Below are positions 55,109 to 63,955 of a stretch of DNA of 64,000 nucleotides, piece after piece. The position numbers were made by a program, and so were the translations under genes. This stretch comes from Limnobacter parvus (lineage in GTDB: Bacteria; Pseudomonadota; Gammaproteobacteria; Burkholderiales; Burkholderiaceae_B). Every line of letters begins with the position of its first letter. The stretch's first letter is position 1. The notes under the pieces are model-generated. The model saw only the letters and a list, made by a program, of their open reading frames with translations, was not told the DNA's origin and did no database searches. The stretch covers positions 321,992 to 385,991 of the forward strand of contig NZ_JANKHG010000016.1 in assembly GCF_024623725.1 (NCBI RefSeq), read 5' to 3'.

Positions 55109-56275
55109 TTAAATCCCTGCTGCTGCCCTCAATGCCTCAGCCTTGTCGGTGCGTTCCCAGCTGAATTCAGGTTCTTCGCGACCAAAGTGGCCATATGCCG
55201 CGGTTTTTGCGTAAATTGGGCGCAGCAAGTCCAGCATTTGAACAATGCCTTTTGGGCGAAGGTCGAAGTGGGCATTCACCAACTCGGTTATCGCGCTGTC
55301 CTCAATTTTGCCGGTGCCAAAAGTGTTCACCATGATTGAGGTGGGGCGCGCCACGCCAATTGCATAGCTAACCTGCACCAGACAACGCTCGGCCAGGCCA
55401 GAAGCCACGATATTTTTCGCCACATAACGGCCCGCATAGGCTGCGGAACGGTCAACCTTGGATGGGTCTTTGCCTGAAAATGCGCCGCCACCATGGGGTG
55501 CTGCGCCGCCATAGGTGTCCACAATAATTTTGCGGCCGGTCAAGCCACAATCGCCCTGTGGGCCGCCAATTACAAATCGGCCTGTCGGGTTGACCAGAAA
55601 GTTGATGTTGCCGTGAATCAATTCCTTCGGCAAAACCGGCTTGATCACTTCTTCAATTACAGCTTCACGCAGGGTGGCCAGTTCAATTTCTGGCGAGTGC
55701 TGGGTTGAAAGCACCACGGTGTCGATGCAGTAAGGCTTGCCGTCCATATACTTAATGGTCACTTGCGATTTCGCGTCGGGGCGCAGCCAGGGCAAGCGGC
55801 CGTCCTTGCGCAACAGGCTTTGGCGTTGAACCAGTTGGTGTGAAAGGCTAATCGCCAAGGGCATCAGTTCACGGGTTTCATTCACCGCATAGCCAAACAT
55901 CAGGCCTTGGTCGCCAGCCCCTTGATCCAAATTATTGTCGTGGGCTTTGTCCACGCCTTGGGCAATGTCTGGGCTTTGGCGGTCGTAACACACCATCACG
56001 GCACAACTTTTGTAATCAATGCCGTAGTCGCCATTGTCGTACCCAATTTTTTTCAGCGTGTCGCGGGCCACATCAATGTAATCAACCTGGGCAGTGGTGG
56101 TAATTTCGCCTGCCATTACTACCAAGCCTGTGTTGGTCAGTGTTTCGGCGGCAACGCGTGCGGTGGGATCTTGCTCAAGAATTGCGTCCAAAACTGCGTC
56201 AGAAATCTGATCCGCGACTTTGTCTGGGTGACCTTCAGAAACAGATTCTGAAGTGAAAAAGAATTCATTCGACAT
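55109..56275 (-). CDS. metK: S-adenosylmethionine synthetase
   Basis: Makes SAM from methionine and ATP. The 388 residues contain [82 protein letters not shown] and the C-terminal [11 protein letters not shown]. It heads the SAM-cycle stretch with ahcY, tlyA and metF downstream. I saw no known SAM riboswitch in its leader. Confidence 0.98.
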   Translation of the reverse strand: MSNEFFFTSESVSEGHPDKVADQISDAVLDAILEQDPTARVAAETLTNTGLVVMAGEITTTAQVDYIDVARDTLKKIGYDNGDYGIDYKSCAVMVCYDRQSPDIAQGVDKAHDNNLDQGAGDQGLMFGYAVNETRELMPLAISLSHQLVQRQSLLRKDGRLPWLRPDAKSQVTIKYMDGKPYCIDTVVLSTQHSPEIELATLREAVIEEVIKPVLPKELIHGNINFLVNPTGRFVIGGPQGDCGLTGRKIIVDTYGGAAPHGGGAFSGKDPSKVDRSAAYAGRYVAKNIVASGLAERCLVQVSYAIGVARPTSIMVNTFGTGKIEDSAITELVNAHFDLRPKGIVQMLDLLRPIYAKTAAYGHFGREEPEFSWERTDKAEALRAAAGI

Positions 56276-56331
56276 AAAAAAACTCCAAATAAACAGGGAA
56301 ACGATGTTGCCGCCATGTTCAGTTGAAGCCC

Positions 56332-56392
56332 GGCGACGCTTTAGCAGAATTGTTTTAGTTCGCCCCGCAAGTTGTCATTTAACTCAGCGAAC
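56332..56392 (-). promoter_or_regulatory. Possible structured leader of metK
   Basis: On the minus strand GTTCGC near the 5' end and GCGAAC about 30 bases later can close a helix (56390–56357), with AGTT and AACT pairing inside. A promoter candidate lies upstream: TTGCCT and TATATT, 16 bases apart. I do not recognise a known riboswitch. Confidence 0.35.
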
Positions 56393-56452
56393 GGGTGAAA
56401 TATACAACACTTGGGGGAAAAGGCAAAGCGTGCACTGGTTACAATCAGGCGC

Positions 56453-57295
56453 ATGGTGAAAATATTATTTAAAGTGTTCTCTGGTTTCCCGCTGACAGTG
56501 CTGCATTCGCTGGGTGCAATACTGGGCTGGGCGGTGTATGGCGTTTCGGCCAACTATCGTCGCAAAATTGACACTCATTCAAAAATTGCCTTTCCAAGCG
56601 ACGAAACCCTGCGTCTTCAAGCAGTTCAAGGCTCTGTAAAGCATGCAGGCATGGCTTTGCTAGAATTGCCTTATCTGTGGGGTTTATCGACCCAGGAAGG
56701 CGCTGCTTCTTGCACGGATATTGCGAACTGGGAAGTCGTAGAACGCGCTCAGGAAAAAGGCAAGGGCATTATCTTCCTGACACCCCACATGGGTAGCTTC
56801 GAGTCCACAGCACAGGTGTTCTCAACACGCGCGCCAATTACAGTGCTTTACCGCCCCAACCGCAAGCGAGAACTTCAGGAAATCATTGAGGCCAGCCGTG
56901 CCAGAAACAATGTGGCTTTGGCCCCAACCAACTTGGGCGGTGTGAAAATTCTGTTGAAAGCACTAAGGCGGGGTGAGGCAGTGGGCATGCTTCCCGACCA
57001 AGTTCCGGGGCAAGGCGAGGGCATATGGGCACCCATGTTTGGGCAGCCTGCATACACAATGACTTTACCTGGAAGGCTGCAACAGGCCACTGGTGCAGCA
57101 ATCGTATTGGCGGTGGGGTACAGAAAGGCCATTGGGCGCGGGTTTCGCCTTGAATTGTTCCCTGGGCCCAAATCACTTAGTGCAGACCCGCTTGAAGCCG
57201 CAACACAAGTGAATGCTGAAATGGAAAAGCTGATCCTGAAGTATCCAGACCAGTATTATTGGGGCTATGAACGTTACAAGCCCCCCAGGGCATAA
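56453..57295 (+). CDS. LpxL/HtrB-family lipid A acyltransferase, copy 1
   Basis: Late acyltransferase of the lysophospholipid acyltransferase superfamily, attached to the inner membrane by an N-terminal hydrophobic segment. The ATG at 56453 gives MVKILFKVFSGFPLTVLHSLG, 280 residues. The catalytic block is IFLTPHMGSFESTAQVF, an HX4E-type motif as in LpxM. GVKILLKALRRGEAVGMLPDQVPGQGEG and VLAVGYRK are also conserved. A second relative follows after 11 bases, so the pair probably adds two secondary acyl chains. Confidence 0.88.
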   Translation: MVKILFKVFSGFPLTVLHSLGAILGWAVYGVSANYRRKIDTHSKIAFPSDETLRLQAVQGSVKHAGMALLELPYLWGLSTQEGAASCTDIANWEVVERAQEKGKGIIFLTPHMGSFESTAQVFSTRAPITVLYRPNRKRELQEIIEASRARNNVALAPTNLGGVKILLKALRRGEAVGMLPDQVPGQGEGIWAPMFGQPAYTMTLPGRLQQATGAAIVLAVGYRKAIGRGFRLELFPGPKSLSADPLEAATQVNAEMEKLILKYPDQYYWGYERYKPPRA

Positions 57296-57306
57296 CAAGG
57301 ACAAAC

Positions 57307-58182
57307 GTGACTCAATTTTTAATCACCCTATGGCTGGCCATGGGCCGCCTGCCATTCGCGCTTTATCGGCTTGCCTCTTCTGGCTTGTCGGGTGTGCTTG
57401 CTCTTTTATTGTTCGCACTGGCGCGCGAACGGCGCATGGTTGCGCTGACGAATCTTTCTCTCTGTTTTCCTGAAGCGTCCGTTACTCAGCGAATTCGCTG
57501 GGCCATTGCACACATTTATTTTTATCTTCGAACCTTTCTGGATCGTGCCTGGTTGTGGTCCGGGAATGAATCAGTGGTGCGCGATCGAGTTCGCATCGAC
57601 AACCCACAATCCCTAGCAGGGCTTGATGGCGCACCTGCCACCATCTTCCTTGCACCCCATTTTCTGGGTCTGGATGCCGCCTGGAGCCGCCTTTGTCTTG
57701 AAGTGGACATGGTCACCATGTACTCCAATCAAAAGAATCCGGTGCTCAACGAACTAATACTTCACGGCCGTTCGAAGTTCGGGGATCAATTGCTGCTTTC
57801 ACGCCAGCAGGGCGTGCGGCCCTTACTCACGGCGATGAAAAAAGGCAGGCCCTTGTACTACCTGCCCGACATGGATTTCGGCGAACGCGATTCTGTTTTT
57901 GTGAATTTCTTCGGCGTGAAGGCGGCCACGGTGACCGCCGTGGCACGATTGGCCAAAATGCTGAATGCACAAGTGGTACCCGTTACCACTGTTTACCGAA
58001 ATGGCCGCTACCACATTCGAATTCACGAACCCCTGCCCAATTTTCCGCTTGAAGATGACACAGAGTCCACCCAAGCCATGAATCACCACATCGAATCATG
58101 GGTGAAAGACAACATCGCGCAATACTTGTGGCTTCACAAACGCTTCAAAACCCGCCCGCCCGGCGAGTCCAGAATATACTGA
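57307..58182 (+). CDS. LpxL/HtrB-family lipid A acyltransferase, copy 2
   Basis: 291 residues, start GTG. The N terminus is hydrophobic (LPFALYRLASSGLSGVLALLLFALA). IFLAPHFLGLDAAWSRL carries the HX4D motif of LpxL, unlike the HX4E motif of copy 1, so the two enzymes may have different acyl specificity. MKKGRPLYYLPDMDFGERDSVFVNFFG is also typical. It is arranged in tandem with copy 1 and precedes dapF. Confidence 0.88.
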   Translation: MTQFLITLWLAMGRLPFALYRLASSGLSGVLALLLFALARERRMVALTNLSLCFPEASVTQRIRWAIAHIYFYLRTFLDRAWLWSGNESVVRDRVRIDNPQSLAGLDGAPATIFLAPHFLGLDAAWSRLCLEVDMVTMYSNQKNPVLNELILHGRSKFGDQLLLSRQQGVRPLLTAMKKGRPLYYLPDMDFGERDSVFVNFFGVKAATVTAVARLAKMLNAQVVPVTTVYRNGRYHIRIHEPLPNFPLEDDTESTQAMNHHIESWVKDNIAQYLWLHKRFKTRPPGESRIY

Positions 58183-58221
58183 ACACTAATCCTTAAGGCG
58201 CCACGCGCCAAGTGCACAGCA

Positions 58222-59097
58222 ATGGCTAATTCAAACACACTTAAATTCACCAAAATGCATGGTGCTGGCAACGATTTTGTTGTACTCGACAATTGTGCCG
58301 GGCAACTTGAGCTGACGCCCGCCTTGATCAAACGTCTGGCAGACCGCCATTTTGGTGTCGGTGCCGACCAGGTTCTTGTCGTTGAGTCGTCGCAAGTTGC
58401 CGATTTCAAATACAGAATTTTCAATGCCGATGGGCAAGAAGTCCAGCAATGTGGCAACGGCGCACGGTGCTTTGCGCAGTATGTATTCGACAAAGGTTTA
58501 ACCCAAAAAAATCAAATCAAGGTCGAAACATTGGCGGGCATTATTCAGCCTGAACTCATCAAGCACAACTGGGTGAAAGTGAACATGGGCCCAGCTGAAT
58601 TTGAACCCGCCAAAGTGCCCTTTGTATCTGAAGGCTTGGCCAGCCGAAAGGTCGGTGCCATGACTCAGTACAAGCTGCCCGTAGATTCTGGCGCTGATCT
58701 TGAAGAACTATGGGTTGGCGTGGCTTCCATGGGCAATCCGCATGTGGTGGTACTGCTTGAGCAGCCCGCCACAGATGAATTGGTACAACGCTTGGGCGCT
58801 ACGCTGGAATCTCATCCGCGTTTTCCGGAACGTGTGAATGTGGGTTTCCTGTATGTTGTTGATCGCAGTCGCGTGCATTTGCGTGTGTATGAACGTGGTG
58901 TCGGCGAAACCCTTGCATGCGGCACTGGCGCTTGCGCAGCAGCCGTGGTTGGAATGAAGATGGGCTTGATCGCCGATTGCGTGGATGTGGTAAAAGCAGG
59001 TGGAACACTCACCATCGAATGGAGTGGCCAGGAAGACAGCCATGTCTTGATGACAGGCCCCGCACAAACAGTATTTGAAGGAGAATTTCATTTATGA
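58222..59097 (+). CDS. dapF: Diaminopimelate epimerase
   Basis: Converts LL- to meso-diaminopimelate for peptidoglycan and lysine. The two catalytic cysteines are Cys77 (QQCGNGARCFA) and Cys233 (ETLACGTGACAAAV). KMHGAGNDFVVLDN begins the fold. At 291 residues it is slightly longer than E. coli DapF. The stop and the next start share ATGA. Confidence 0.97.
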   Translation: MANSNTLKFTKMHGAGNDFVVLDNCAGQLELTPALIKRLADRHFGVGADQVLVVESSQVADFKYRIFNADGQEVQQCGNGARCFAQYVFDKGLTQKNQIKVETLAGIIQPELIKHNWVKVNMGPAEFEPAKVPFVSEGLASRKVGAMTQYKLPVDSGADLEELWVGVASMGNPHVVVLLEQPATDELVQRLGATLESHPRFPERVNVGFLYVVDRSRVHLRVYERGVGETLACGTGACAAAVVGMKMGLIADCVDVVKAGGTLTIEWSGQEDSHVLMTGPAQTVFEGEFHL

Positions 59098-59744
59098 CTG
59101 AAGAGGCCATTCAAGTTGCCGATTTTTTAAAAGCAAATCCTGACTTTTTAATACGAAATCCAGGCATTTTGGCTTTCATTAAATTGCCCGAACAAAGCAC
59201 GGGCAACGTTGCCTCGCTGCACGAGCGTCAAGTGCACACCATGCGGGAAAAAGTGAAATCGCTTGAGCATCGCATGGTTGAAATGACACATGCTGCCGTG
59301 GAAAATCAGGCAATTATCGACAATCTTCAGTCCATTACCCGGTCTTTGCTTACCGTGAAAAATGCAGCTGATTTGCCCACCGTTTTGGTTGAAAAAATTA
59401 AGAGGCAGTTCGTGGTGCCAATTGTGCGTCTACAACTTTGGGCAGAGGGCGAGGGGGTCAGCGAAGGCGACAAATCCATCGTGAATGACATGAAAAGTCT
59501 TTATTGCGGTTTTGCTGAAAACGCACCAACCCTGAGCGTGTTTCAAGGCGAAGAAGTTGCGCCCCGCTCGGTGGTGTTAATTCCAATTCGTGTGGGCGCT
59601 AGCCCAGAGGCTTTTGGTTGCCTAGGTTTTGGCTCGCCAGACAAAGACCGTTTCTCGCCCACACTGGAAACCGATTTCCTCAACACTTTGGCAGAAACTG
59701 CATGCGCAGCACTGAGTCGGCTTCAGACAACAACGCAGTCTTAA
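59094..59744 (+). CDS. DUF484 family protein
   Basis: 216 residues: VADFLKANPDFLIRNPGILAFIKLPEQSTGNVASLHERQVHTMREKVKSLEHRM at the N terminus, a coiled coil (about 45–80), then a GAF-like domain. The function is unknown. dapF–DUF484–xerC is the E. coli gene order too. It is coupled to dapF by ATGA and overlaps xerC by 43 bases. Confidence 0.88.
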   Translation: MTEEAIQVADFLKANPDFLIRNPGILAFIKLPEQSTGNVASLHERQVHTMREKVKSLEHRMVEMTHAAVENQAIIDNLQSITRSLLTVKNAADLPTVLVEKIKRQFVVPIVRLQLWAEGEGVSEGDKSIVNDMKSLYCGFAENAPTLSVFQGEEVAPRSVVLIPIRVGASPEAFGCLGFGSPDKDRFSPTLETDFLNTLAETACAALSRLQTTTQS

Positions 59745-60601
59745 TCCAGCGGTATCTGGATTTTCTGCGATTGGAGCGTCGTCACAGTGAAAACTCGGTG
59801 ACTGCCGTAAAGCGCGACTTGGCTCTAATCGATGCTCCGCTTTGCGCCGCATCATCCGCCAATTTAAAAACAATTTTGGCCAAACGACATGCTGGTGGTG
59901 CAGCGCCAGCCAGCCTCGCCCGAATGGCATCAAGCTGGCGCGGTTTTTTTAAATTCTTGCACGATCATGGGCACATTGAAATCAATCCAAGTTTGGGTTT
60001 GAAAACACCCAAATTGCCCCGGGCATTGCCCAAAGCTTTGGGAGTTGACTCACTCGCAGCCTTGCTGCAAGGGCCATTGCCACAAACATTTCGGTTTGCC
60101 CAGGCGCATGTGCTTATTGAGTTGTTGTATTGCACGGGGCTGCGCATCAGCGAGGCCTTGTCATTGAGCGCAAATGTGTTGTCGAATGCCAGTGAACTTC
60201 GCGTGATCGGCAAAGGCAATAAAGCACGGGTGGTGCCCGTAGTTGACGCATTGCAGGCTCGTTTCGCCGAGTTTTCTGAGCCCCGACTGCGTCACTTGTC
60301 CGAATTGGGCAAGGTGGATCAAATCGCCCTGTTCGTTTCCGCTAAAGGGGCACCATTAACCGTCAGGCAAGCGCAGCGAGACGTTGCCGATCACGCTGCA
60401 AATAGCGGGTTAGGCCAACACCTGCATCCGCACATGTTGCGTCATTCATTTGGAAGTCATGTGTTGCAGGGCACCCAGAATTTGCGGGCAGTTCAGGAAT
60501 TGCTAGGCCATGCATCAATTGCCTCAACACAGGTATACACTGCGCTCGATTTCGACCATCTGTCCAGCGTGTACGACAACGCTTTCCCGCGCGCCAAATA
60601 G
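59702..60601 (+). CDS. xerC: Tyrosine recombinase XerC
   Basis: Resolves chromosome dimers at dif together with XerD. From the ATG at 59702 it has 299 residues. Catalytic residues are Arg148 (GLRISEALSL), Lys172, His244 and Arg247 (HPHMLRHSFGSHVL), His270 (LLGHASIASTQ) and Tyr279 (VYTALD). The N-terminal SAM-like domain spans about 1–95. It ends six bases before a convergent gene. Placement after DUF484 supports XerC rather than XerD. Confidence 0.94.
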   Translation: MRSTESASDNNAVLIQRYLDFLRLERRHSENSVTAVKRDLALIDAPLCAASSANLKTILAKRHAGGAAPASLARMASSWRGFFKFLHDHGHIEINPSLGLKTPKLPRALPKALGVDSLAALLQGPLPQTFRFAQAHVLIELLYCTGLRISEALSLSANVLSNASELRVIGKGNKARVVPVVDALQARFAEFSEPRLRHLSELGKVDQIALFVSAKGAPLTVRQAQRDVADHAANSGLGQHLHPHMLRHSFGSHVLQGTQNLRAVQELLGHASIASTQVYTALDFDHLSSVYDNAFPRAK

Positions 60602-60607
60602 TCGAGG

Positions 60608-61279
60608 TTACAAGGCAGAAAGTAGGCGGGCTGCTGCAATGCCGATTGTTTCATTCTCAAGCCGACTCGTGTCAAGCGTTGTCAAGCGGCTCAACATTTT
60701 TCCTGTGTTGTGGGTTGGCTCATTGGCGCTGAAACGTTCTCGCGCTTGAATCATGATCTCTATCACCGCGTTGGCCTCTTCGCCCGCATTTTCCCTCGCG
60801 TACAGAATGGCCACTGTGTCTGCAAACAATTCTTGCTTGTAGACCATTTCGGGTTTTGGGCCAAAGCTGCCGGTGTTTTGAATACCCCGGAATTCTTCAG
60901 GGCTGACTTCAAAATTGGCCACAAATGAACGGCTTTCTCGCAAGCAGTGCCCCATTTCATGAGCAACAGATGCAGCAACAATCTGCGACCACTGCGCGCG
61001 GTTTTCCTCATTCAAGAATCTGCCCCACTGTGCCCAAGCTGTTTTGTTGGTGTTCACAATCACCACGCACTTGCCGTTCGCATAGGCCAATGCACCCAAT
61101 GGGGTCGGCTCAGGGCGCTCGGTCACAATCAATGAAGGCTTGGTGCGCATCTCTACTTCCATTTCTGCCATCACTTCTTTGGCAATCTGCTCCACTTGCT
61201 GCGCAGGCAGGTTCGCTAGGTTAATTGAACCAAAGCCCAAACCAAGAGAGAGTAAAAATGACAACATTGCTGAATCCAA
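60608..61279 (-). CDS. Putative secreted zinc metallopeptidase (HExxH)
   Basis: 223 residues with an N-terminal signal-like stretch (about 4–22, MLSFLLSLGLGFGSINLA). HEMGH lies at 107–111 in a helix (SQIVAASVAHEMGHCLRE), and EMVYKQELFADTVAILYA (144–161) may provide the third ligand as Glu150 or Asp154, resembling a gluzincin. I do not recognise the family. Cys71 and Cys112 could pair in the periplasm. It stands between xerC and earP with no obvious partner. Confidence 0.65.
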   Translation of the reverse strand: MDSAMLSFLLSLGLGFGSINLANLPAQQVEQIAKEVMAEMEVEMRTKPSLIVTERPEPTPLGALAYANGKCVVIVNTNKTAWAQWGRFLNEENRAQWSQIVAASVAHEMGHCLRESRSFVANFEVSPEEFRGIQNTGSFGPKPEMVYKQELFADTVAILYARENAGEEANAVIEIMIQARERFSANEPTHNTGKMLSRLTTLDTSRLENETIGIAAARLLSAL

Positions 61280-61339
61280 GCGTTTAACTTGAATTCAGTG
61301 TCTGCCTTGTTAATGGTTTTTCTTTTGGAGAGAAAAGCC

Positions 61340-62413
61340 TTATAAATCAGGCTTTTCCATCAAAGTAGGAGTCTGTCCGCTGCGCCATGTCAGAATTTCC
61401 TTTACAAGCTCAGGACCGGCAAATAATTCGTTGCGCCAGCGATTGGCGTGTGCCTGCAATTCAGTCCAGTGCACCTGTAAGCCTTGCCAGCTTTCAATAA
61501 AGCCTGCGCATTCCTCCAGCCTGTTCCAGCTTGCCCAGCAATTCCAAAGTGCTGAACTACAAGGCGCACTCAAGCCCGTCGAATAGCGCTTAAAAAAATC
61601 CGCCAGCTTTTTGGCGTGAGCCAAGTCCTGCGTTGGATAGATTTGCCAAACAAAGGGCTTGCCTGCCAACTGTGCTCGTACGAATGAATCTTCACCACGC
61701 ACAAAAAGTACGTCATGCCCTGCAAGCAGTCCATCAAATTGACTCTGCGGGCAAAAGGGTAGGGCGGTGGCATATTCGAATTTACTATTGCGTGGTAGCT
61801 TGCCGGCCACTCCAATTTCAATCTGCGCCAATCCCTGTTCGTTTAATTCTTCGCAGGCCTGCAGCAATTCAAGCAAAGGTGCATTGGGGTAAGCAAATAC
61901 AAACACCTTCAACGTGTTTTGAATCGCAGTATTTTTCGCTTGTCGAAGGTATTGCGGGTAATCGCAATGAATCAGGCCCCCAGTTTTGTCGGTAAAGCCA
62001 GGGTAAAAATACGAAGTTATCCGCCCGGTGTTTGGATCAACCGATTGGCTTAGGTGAAAACTTTCTACCCATTCTTCGGAAGACAGGTAATCCACCAACA
62101 ACCATGGCGTGGCAGGGCAGCTTTCTTTAATCGCCAAGTCAAAACGGTACTCTGTCTGTTCACTGGATGTTCCGAATGGCTCAATCACCAAATCAAGTAA
62201 ACGATAGGCGTCCGCGTTAAATTCGGCACGGCTTGCATCGATCAATTGCAGGCCAGAAACGTCATTGGCTGGGTAAAGCGCCTCGAAAGTAGGCAAATTA
62301 TCGTGAAACAAAGAAACAGAATGGCCTTTAATCGCCAGTGCTTTTGCCAGCCGCAATGAAAACCCGGCGTCGCCATAGTTATCAATAACCTTGCAAACAA
62401 TGCCAATCTGCAT
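61340..62413 (-). CDS. earP: EF-P arginine rhamnosyltransferase EarP
   Basis: Glycosyltransferase (DUF2331) that adds rhamnose from dTDP-rhamnose to Arg32 of EF-P. The ATG at 62413 gives MQIGIVCKVIDNYGDAGFSLRLAKALA, 357 residues; the upstream in-frame extension would cross the efp terminator. LDLVIEPFGTS, YFYPGFTDKTGGL, VFAYPNAPLLELL, LFVRGEDSFVRAQLAGKPFVWQIYPTQ are typical. Its substrate is encoded by the neighbouring upstream efp gene. Confidence 0.95.
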   Translation of the reverse strand: MQIGIVCKVIDNYGDAGFSLRLAKALAIKGHSVSLFHDNLPTFEALYPANDVSGLQLIDASRAEFNADAYRLLDLVIEPFGTSSEQTEYRFDLAIKESCPATPWLLVDYLSSEEWVESFHLSQSVDPNTGRITSYFYPGFTDKTGGLIHCDYPQYLRQAKNTAIQNTLKVFVFAYPNAPLLELLQACEELNEQGLAQIEIGVAGKLPRNSKFEYATALPFCPQSQFDGLLAGHDVLFVRGEDSFVRAQLAGKPFVWQIYPTQDLAHAKKLADFFKRYSTGLSAPCSSALWNCWASWNRLEECAGFIESWQGLQVHWTELQAHANRWRNELFAGPELVKEILTWRSGQTPTLMEKPDL

Positions 62414-62436
62414 CTGATGTTTACCTTCAAAATGGA

Positions 62437-62462
62437 AAAAGGCCCCGAAGTGGGGCCTTTTC
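62437..62462 (-). terminator. Rho-independent terminator after efp
   Basis: On the minus strand AAAAGGCCCC and GGGGCCTTTT form a strong stem with loop ACTTC, followed by TTTCC. It lies between efp and earP, so only readthrough or a separate promoter supplies earP. Confidence 0.88.
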
Positions 62463-62486
62463 ACAGTCCACCAAGTCAGTGGAGAT

Positions 62487-63047
62487 TTACTTTACACGTG
62501 CGCGGTATTCAGCGGTGCGGGTATCAATTTCAATTTTGTCCCCAATTTCAACAAAGGCCGGCACTTGAATTTCAAAGCTCGTCGGCAAAATGCGCGCTGT
62601 CTTCATGATCTTGCCTGAAGTGTCGCCGCGCACTGCAGGTTCGGTATACTCAACTTCACGAACCAAGCTAGTTGGCAATTCAACTGAAAGCGCTTTGCCG
62701 TCATAAAACACCACCTCGCATTCCATGCCGTCTTCAAGGTAGTTCAGTGCGTCGCCCATGTTTTCAGCTTCCACTTCATACTGGTTGTATTCAGTGTCCA
62801 TGAACACATACATGGGGTCTGCAAAGTAGGAATAGGTCACTTCCTTGCGTTCGAGCACCAACAGTTCAAACTTTTCGTCTGCCTTGTAGACACTTTCCAT
62901 GCCCGCGCCGGTGAGCAGGTTCTTCATTTTCATTTTTACAACGGCGGCGTTGCGACCTGATTTGTTGTATTCAGTCTTCAAAACCACCATGGGGTCTTTG
63001 CCAACCATTACCACGTTGCCTAGACGAACTTCTTGAGCTGTTTTCAT
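62487..63047 (-). CDS. efp: Elongation factor P
   Basis: Relieves ribosome stalling at polyproline. The 186 residues contain three beta domains; [19 protein letters not shown] carries Arg32 where E. coli has Lys34, matching the EarP-dependent rhamnosylated class. [20 protein letters not shown] sequence ([16 protein letters not shown]) and the C-terminal [18 protein letters not shown] are diagnostic. It lies between rsuA and earP on the minus strand. Confidence 0.98.
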   Translation of the reverse strand: MKTAQEVRLGNVVMVGKDPMVVLKTEYNKSGRNAAVVKMKMKNLLTGAGMESVYKADEKFELLVLERKEVTYSYFADPMYVFMDTEYNQYEVEAENMGDALNYLEDGMECEVVFYDGKALSVELPTSLVREVEYTEPAVRGDTSGKIMKTARILPTSFEIQVPAFVEIGDKIEIDTRTAEYRARVK

Positions 63048-63160
63048 GAGTTTGATGAGGATTTAAAATTTAAGCCACGTATTGTACTCGAAGTGTTTGT
63101 TCGCACAAGCAACTTCTAAGCGTGAATATGTGGCCTTCGTGGGCAAGAAAGTCTTTTAAT

Positions 63161-63892
63161 TCAGGCCGCTTTCGAAGTGCCTTTGTTCAGTATTGCACCC
63201 GGGTCTATCTCTATATAAGACGCAGGCGCCAAATCAGCAGGAAGCTTATAAGGTCCAACCGCTGTTCGGTGCAGGGCTTCAACGTGGTTTCCAACCGCAG
63301 CCACCATTCTTTTCACTTGATGGTACTTACCAGTTGTTATACCCAGTTCCAGTTTGCCATCGGGCATCAGGGTGGCGCGGCTGGCATAAATGATTTCAGG
63401 CTCATCGTCCAGGTCAACACCCTCTAACAAGCGGTTTAGTTGTAAGTCAGTAAATGGGCGAGCACCTGTTACCTCATAAATCTTTTCGATTTCCTGTTTG
63501 GTGCCCACTTTGCCGCTAATCAATCGGTGGATGAATTGACCATCGTCCGAGAACAACAAAAGCCCCGTAGTGTCCACGTCCAGCCGTCCAGCTGCTTGCA
63601 GCCCTCGTTTTATATAGTGCTTTGGTAGTAAATCAAACACGGAGGGGTTGTGGCTGGGTAAGTGTGAAGTTTCGTACCCTGCTGGTTTGTGCATTAATAC
63701 ATACTTGTATTGGGTAATTTCAAATCGATTTCCGTCGATTAAAACAGTGTCTCCCAGAGAAATTTCGTCGGTTTCTGGATCAATTTGAATTCCGTTGCGA
63801 AAAATCTCGGAATTCCAGAAAATATTTTCACATTCACGGCGACTTCCAAGTCCTTGTGATTGCAGTATTTTTACGCTAGGTCTTACTTTCAT
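63161..63892 (-). CDS. rsuA: 16S rRNA pseudouridine(516) synthase RsuA
   Basis: Pseudouridine synthase of the RsuA/RluB group. The 243 residues begin with an S4-like region (KILQSQGLGSRRECENIFWNSEIFRNG), then AAGRLDVDTTGLLLFSDDG with the catalytic Asp, and GITTGKYHQVKRMVAAVGNHVEALHRTAVG. It is the most upstream minus-strand gene in the window, before efp. Confidence 0.9.
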   Translation of the reverse strand: MKVRPSVKILQSQGLGSRRECENIFWNSEIFRNGIQIDPETDEISLGDTVLIDGNRFEITQYKYVLMHKPAGYETSHLPSHNPSVFDLLPKHYIKRGLQAAGRLDVDTTGLLLFSDDGQFIHRLISGKVGTKQEIEKIYEVTGARPFTDLQLNRLLEGVDLDDEPEIIYASRATLMPDGKLELGITTGKYHQVKRMVAAVGNHVEALHRTAVGPYKLPADLAPASYIEIDPGAILNKGTSKAA

Positions 63893-63926
63893 GTGACGTT
63901 TCTATGAATTTATTTGCCAAAAGTGT

Positions 63927-63955
63927 TTGACAGGTTTTGAATTGATGTGCATAAT
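63927..63955 (+). promoter_or_regulatory. Strong sigma-70 promoter at the window end
   Basis: TTGACA (63927–63932) and CATAAT (63950–63955) are 17 bases apart, a near-perfect promoter. The downstream bases include CTCGTTTCTCTGCTGC, which resembles leaders of rRNA operons in this group. No gene is visible before the window ends. Confidence 0.6.

Noticed and set aside
56276..56452. Known SAM riboswitch before metK
   Set aside because: The conserved segments of the SAM classes I know are not present.
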